From Pochonia chlamydosporia 170 (lineage: Eukaryota > Ascomycota > Sordariomycetes > Hypocreales > Clavicipitaceae), in the NCBI RefSeq assembly GCF_001653235.2, contig NC_035796.1:434001-498000 (forward strand): a stretch of 64,000 nt of DNA. The letters run 5' to 3'. The position numbers and the translations under genes were made by a program. The notes below the pieces were generated by a model. It was not told the DNA's origin and did not search any database. It saw only the letters and a program-made list of their open reading frames with translations. Numbering within the stretch: the stretch's first letter is position 1; each line of letters begins with the position of its first letter. Of the stretch, positions 59,524 through 64,000 are shown in pieces.

Positions 59524-60207
59524 ACTCTGCGGGCGGAGATGGACAACAAGGAACAAACAGTACATGGGTAACAAAGGCGTCACTGATCGGTGGCATTATC
59601 CAGGTATGGACGCATATGTACCACCTCTATTGTTGGGACAGGCGGCGTAGATGAGGCTGGTAACATGGTTCCTTGGAGGAAGAATTTTGTGTAGATTTGC
59701 AAGACAGACAGCACACATCACAAGGATAGAAACGTGACATGATACCCATGAAGTGGACTATACTCAACTACCTAGGTGGCAGGCTGTCGTTCATCATCCG
59801 TGTCTGCATATGATATATTCGTCGTGTAGTAATGGATGCAGATGCAATCGCAGCAGAAGCAGTGATGGTCCCTCGTCATTCCACTGATGCAAAGGGGGGA
59901 GAAACAAAGTAAATGAATATCAAAACACAAAGTCATTGTTTCGTCGTTATGCATCAGCTTCCGTGGAACAGTCGTCGTGCCGTCATAGCCGCTCCTTCAG
60001 ATGGGTTACCCATGCCCGGCACTGAGCACAGCCACAAAGGGAGGAATCTTGTTTCAGGGCAAGATTCCCGTGTTTGCATCAACTGGACCGGTGTGGACCA
60101 ACCCAGATTGGTCTGCTTCAGTGAACAAACCTTTTGGAGGGACTGTCAACCAAGAACAGAACCTTGATAACTGTGCGGTTGGATATTATGGCCATTCAGG
60201 TGTCCAG
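59524..60207. other. Intergenic region between convergent Prp18 and CSN1 genes
   Basis: About 680 bases of 3' flanks. Nothing else was seen. Confidence 0.55.
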
Positions 60208-61974
60208 TCAGCCTTCCATTTCCAGCCCAGTCCCCTGAAAAGGTGGTTGTCTGCTGTCATCATACCATGCCTCGTCCAAACCCGATCCGCTGGGAAGGCC
60301 AGGGGTCGCTTTCTTCCCACCAACCACATCCAGTCCAGTAGCAGCAAGGCTGATGCGACGCAATCGTTCCTTAGCTTCCCGCTCGTAGCTCTGGGCAACT
60401 TGAAGGGCTTCCTTTTGCATGACAGCTCGGGCATCAGGGCGGACGGCAACTAGAAGCTACAGCAACTGATTAGTATAATGCCGATAGTTTTAAAGGCCCG
60501 CTCAAACGCCACAGGGCGGAGTGTGGTATACCTTATTCTTTGCATCGATTCGTGCTTTCAATGCATTTTGGCGTATCATTTCTACCAGTTCGGAACCAAT
60601 AGATGTTCCTGGCTGAGCAAAGGCTGCGTCGAGACATTCCAAGGTAACGCAAGAGAAGGGGACAAAGTATTGGACAATACATTTGGTACGTATTTTGGAG
60701 TAGATGGCAGGGACGTGGTTCTGGAGGTAAATGTCGAGCAGATAATCTGCTCGGGAACCTTCTAATATGGAGAGACAGCTCGAGTATCGACTATTGACGA
60801 ACAGGCTGATCGCCTTTCGAATATGTGGCTCGTGTTCGAGAAATGTGCGGAACGTCTGATTCTCCAAGACATTTTGTTGAAGTTCCTTCCGATCCATGGT
60901 GGCTAGGGCTAGGAGACCACCATAAACGGCGACATCATTTGGACTGGCGATGTGATTATATTCGGTTGGGGACACGGTGAAATCGGTTCTCAGAAACTGC
61001 TTTGCTGCGTCCTCGAAACGCTCCAGCCCTAACAAGGCGATCCCAGAGGCGATCCTGGTATATGCTTGAAGTGACTTTTCGTCGTCACCGTTTTGCACGG
61101 ATGTGATCTTGCCAATGTTGTTCAAGACCATGGCGTAGTCCCGACGGTGGAGCGACACGTTGGCAAGATGCATGCCACAGTCGATGATATGCTTGGTGGT
61201 GCTGACATCTTGTCGCATCCTTGTATAGGCGTCGGTGGCTTCAGACAGCTTTCCAATGCTTTCAAAGTGTTTGCCGAGGTCCTCGTTACCCATCTGTATG
61301 GTTTACAATTAGAAACCTTATTTCCGTTGGTCATGACGTGGTAGACTGGCCGAGAGCTCGGAAAGGAAAGGTGCACAGTGGGCAGGGCACTGGATGGGAA
61401 GTTCTCACCCGAATGCTCTCTTTAATGAGATTATTTCTGTATCCTTTTAGTTCGCCCTCCAGCCTCGCCGTCTCGGCCTTGTTTGCCATCTCGGTCTGCT
61501 CTATCCATGCATCGTCTCTTTGCGCTTCGGGGTCATTTGGGGCAACATTCCGAACAGCATCCCAGGCATCCCGGTAACGGTTGACATCGTTCCCTGTTTT
61601 GGCTTCATTAACGGCAGCTTTCAGAGCTTCAACACAAAGTGGTGCAGAGCTTTGTCCGATTAAAAACAGGCGATCGAATCGAGTACGGCCTTGTGCGCCC
61701 AAAGGTCAGTGTACTATTTCACTCTTGAATATGACTTGGCTGCGAAGAACGATAGTTGGGGTATCGTACCGACATAATTTTGGAGATAGAGGTCGAGATC
61801 GAGCTTCGGTAATTCTGGTACAAAAGATTTGCTGTTAGCCATTTTGATCATGAAAGAATGGATGCTCAAACGAGCGGAGTGGTGGGGAGGGGAGCTCTGA
61901 ATACCATTGACTACAACGCCTCCCAAGTTGCTCTGCTTGGTCATGAAGCTGAGAACCGCGTCCGAAGCTGCCAT
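60208..61974 (-). CDS. csn1: COP9 signalosome subunit 1
   Basis: Four exons, complement(60208-60456, 60532-61293, 61409-61689, 61770-61974), 498 residues, all junctions in frame. The ATG at 61974 begins MAASDAVLSFMTKQSN; this is followed by KLDLDLYLQNYVGRTRFDRL, the usual Csn1 start of the helical repeat. The middle is TPR-like helices (LGKHFESIGKLSEATDAYTRM; HLANVSLHRRDYAMVLNNI). The PCI domain is at about 330-420 (AIYSKIRTKCIVQYFVPFSCV; GTSIGSELVEMIRQNALKARID). The C-terminus is a charged helix and disordered tail. Csn1 is a scaffold subunit of the COP9 signalosome, which removes NEDD8 from cullins; in filamentous fungi the complex affects development and secondary metabolism. Confidence 0.92.
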
Positions 61975-64000
61975 GACGACCGAGGAAGCCAGCTTTAATG
62001 CCAGACAAGCTTGATGTGTCTCCGATCTTGAAGGGTGACAAGGTTGACGTTGGGCCAACAAGGCGTGTGAAGTTGACTGCTGAGTGGTGAATGCTGCCTT
62101 GCAGCTGTTTGGTGCAGTGACGAACCAGGTTGGACTGGTGGACCCAGCTGAACCATCAAATGTTTGGTCAATGCGTGTTCACGCTCATTTGATGTCATAT
62201 GGCGGGAACATTGAAGGAGGGGCAGCGTCTGGCTGGGCCGTTGAAGCACTGTCTGGTGCAGGTTCCAGCCTCAGGGTGGGTGAAAGGACTTGCACTGTGG
62301 ACTCAGCGGGGCCACAGCAGGCAATAATGTTGGCTGGCCTCAAGAATCAAGACCCCAAGTTCAGGTCAAATTATTACACCAGTGTAATAATTTGGACCTG
62401 ACATAGCCCAAACACACGAAAGCATGTGACTATAGCAATTGCTTAATTCGTACCTGGTTGACGAAATGGGTATTTGTTTTGGGGATCGTCCTGATGCAGC
62501 AGTCACCAGACCAGACATGTCCGTGCCAATCCACATAGAGCCATATCCAAACTCTTTCAATGTTCTAGTCAATGTTGGCAAAAACGACGCCCCAAAGTAT
62601 TTGCAAGTCAAGCATACGGACAGGCGTATCCAATCTTCGCTTCGCTTCGCCCCCGTCGACAATACCGAGAGCTATCGGTAAATTTAGACATAAGTTCGGC
62701 TCGTTTGCTATATAAACTGTGGTGGCTGTGGCGAGCCGCATTACGCTGAGCCTCCAGATGTCCGTCCTTCTTTACCACAAAGTTTAACCTAACCTCAAGG
62801 ACGAGGGAGACTGTTTTTTTGGGCTCACCTCACTCTCACTTGATGTTCTTGATGTTCGTACATCGTACCCGTACGTGGTGAAACGGTACCGATATTCGTC
62901 TACTTACCTACCTAGGTAGTCAAGACGGCTGCCTATCTCGCTCGAGAGTGAGTAAACTGCACAACTGCTTTATCTGCCCCCTTACTAAATAACTAGGTGC
63001 TGAGTCTATACCTGGCAAGCGTAGTCAAATATTCTGTAAGCCAGAGAATAGTATCCATACCCTCGTCCTGTGTGTCTGGACCCCAACTTTTCGGCTCTGT
63101 AGTGCGAATGCAGGGATACCTCCCACACCTTCTCTTCGATCCAGCTTGGCGATCTGCGACAAAAGGGGCATACTTAAGTACCACGCGTGTTTGGATGTAC
63201 ATGCCCAGAACGACACAGCCCTCGTCCTGATGGGCTAAAACTTGTCCCGTCGCCAGGTACAGTAGACTGCCAAAAATGAGACATCGTTTCTTCTCAAGAC
63301 TTTCTGGCCCTTAGTTTCGGATATTTGCCGGAATCATTCCAGAGAATTTACCTGCAAGACAGAGAAAGTCTGTAAAGGCATGGCCTTGTGGTACCAAAAT
63401 TCTCTTCTACATCTCAGAAGTGTGGGAAAAAGCCCTCGGGGATCGTATTCCATGTCGTTTGCCCTACATTAGTATGATGACAGTAGCTGCGGTACGAAAA
63501 GAGAAGCAATACTGTCACCACAACCAACCAGGTAATGACAGATGTGAAGACAGGGGGATGGGTTCTTCCTGCATCGGTAAACAGACCGGAGCTCGCCAAA
63601 CAACTGTGAAAGACAAGACTCGTGGTGCGGAACGGCATCTACCCACTCATGCTCTAGCTCATGTTACTCGTCTGGTTGCTTGAACATTGGAGTATCAGCA
63701 CGGAGTTCGCAGCCTCCAGGGTCAACATCAAATTAGATAGCAGCAGACTTCTGAGGCTTCCTATTTTGGCAAGTCCCTAGGACTACGCCACGCTCAGCGA
63801 TAGGGACAAAGGGGAACGTGCCAGGTCGCTAGTTGGGCCAGACCCGTCCTCTCGGCTCATACGGCATCGTAGCTTGGTTTGGAAGTGGGCGGCATGTCAC
63901 AGCCTTTCCTTGTTGAGCGGGGGGCATATCAGATAATCCTGCGTTGCTGTTGGTCCGTTGCGTGGCCTCGTACTCCGATACAGATACCTGAATTGACTTT
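61975..64000. other. Terminal 2 kb without a supported gene
   Basis: Upstream flank of CSN1 and further sequence to the window edge. Contains the hairpin at 62361-62401. Short open frames only; a gene beginning beyond the window edge cannot be excluded. Confidence 0.5.
62361..62401. repeat. Near-perfect inverted repeat (hairpin)
   Basis: Left arm TCAGGTCAAATTATTACAC and right arm GTGTAATAATTTGGACCTGA are reverse complements apart from a single unpaired base in the right arm, with a two-base loop. Located about 390 bases upstream of the CSN1 start. Confidence 0.85.

Noticed and set aside
1..64000. CRISPR array or prokaryotic-type operon structure
   Set aside because: None seen; the sequence is clearly eukaryotic with spliceosomal introns.

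Overview
This window is nuclear DNA of a filamentous ascomycete. Genes carry short (about 50-70 bp) GT-AG introns with CTAAC/CTGAC-type branch sites. The protein set (CFEM-type GPCR, HET and NLR-like proteins, NIS1-type secreted protein, KP4-like small secreted proteins, spliceosome and COP9 subunits) fits Pezizomycotina, most likely Sordariomycetes and perhaps Hypocreales. The order-level guess comes from recall of family distribution, not from a search. I saw no rRNA, tRNA, CRISPR array or intact transposon.

Region 1 (about 1-26.3 kb) looks accessory. It starts with the 3' part of a CFEM-domain Pth11-like GPCR. Three paralogous KP4-killer-toxin-like secreted proteins follow at 2.1-2.5, 4.2-4.6 and 6.2-6.7 kb. 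Next come a HET-domain protein (6.9-9.1 kb), a four-exon 1,825-residue STAND/NLR-like gene (12.0-17.7 kb; alpha/beta-hydrolase, ankyrin block, P-loop NTPase, second ankyrin block), and a large helical protein with a C-terminal subtilisin-like (S8) domain (18.2-21.9 kb) that shows reading-frame problems. The region ends with an unrecognised 325-residue protein (22.6-23.6 kb) and a small gene that stops at the start of what looks like a SET domain (25.6-26.3 kb). HET, hydrolase/NLR and S8 domains are the effector and sensor classes of fungal self/non-self recognition, so this stretch is the best candidate for an interesting system.

Region 2 (about 27.3-42.4 kb) is mostly conserved core: Ase1/PRC1-type microtubule bundler, Irs4-type EH-domain protein, a NIS1-like secreted protein, a histidine phosphatase, a 2-dehydropantoate 2-reductase-like protein, and a two-SANT Myb-like protein. 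About 6 kb without a convincing gene (42.5-48.6 kb) lies upstream of the Myb gene.

Region 3 (48.6-62.0 kb) is housekeeping: Prp8 (intronless 2,374-residue ORF), a small complex I subunit with four exons, SAP18 divergent from Prp18, and COP9 signalosome subunit 1. The last 2 kb hold no gene I can support, but include a near-perfect 20-bp-arm hairpin at 62361-62401.
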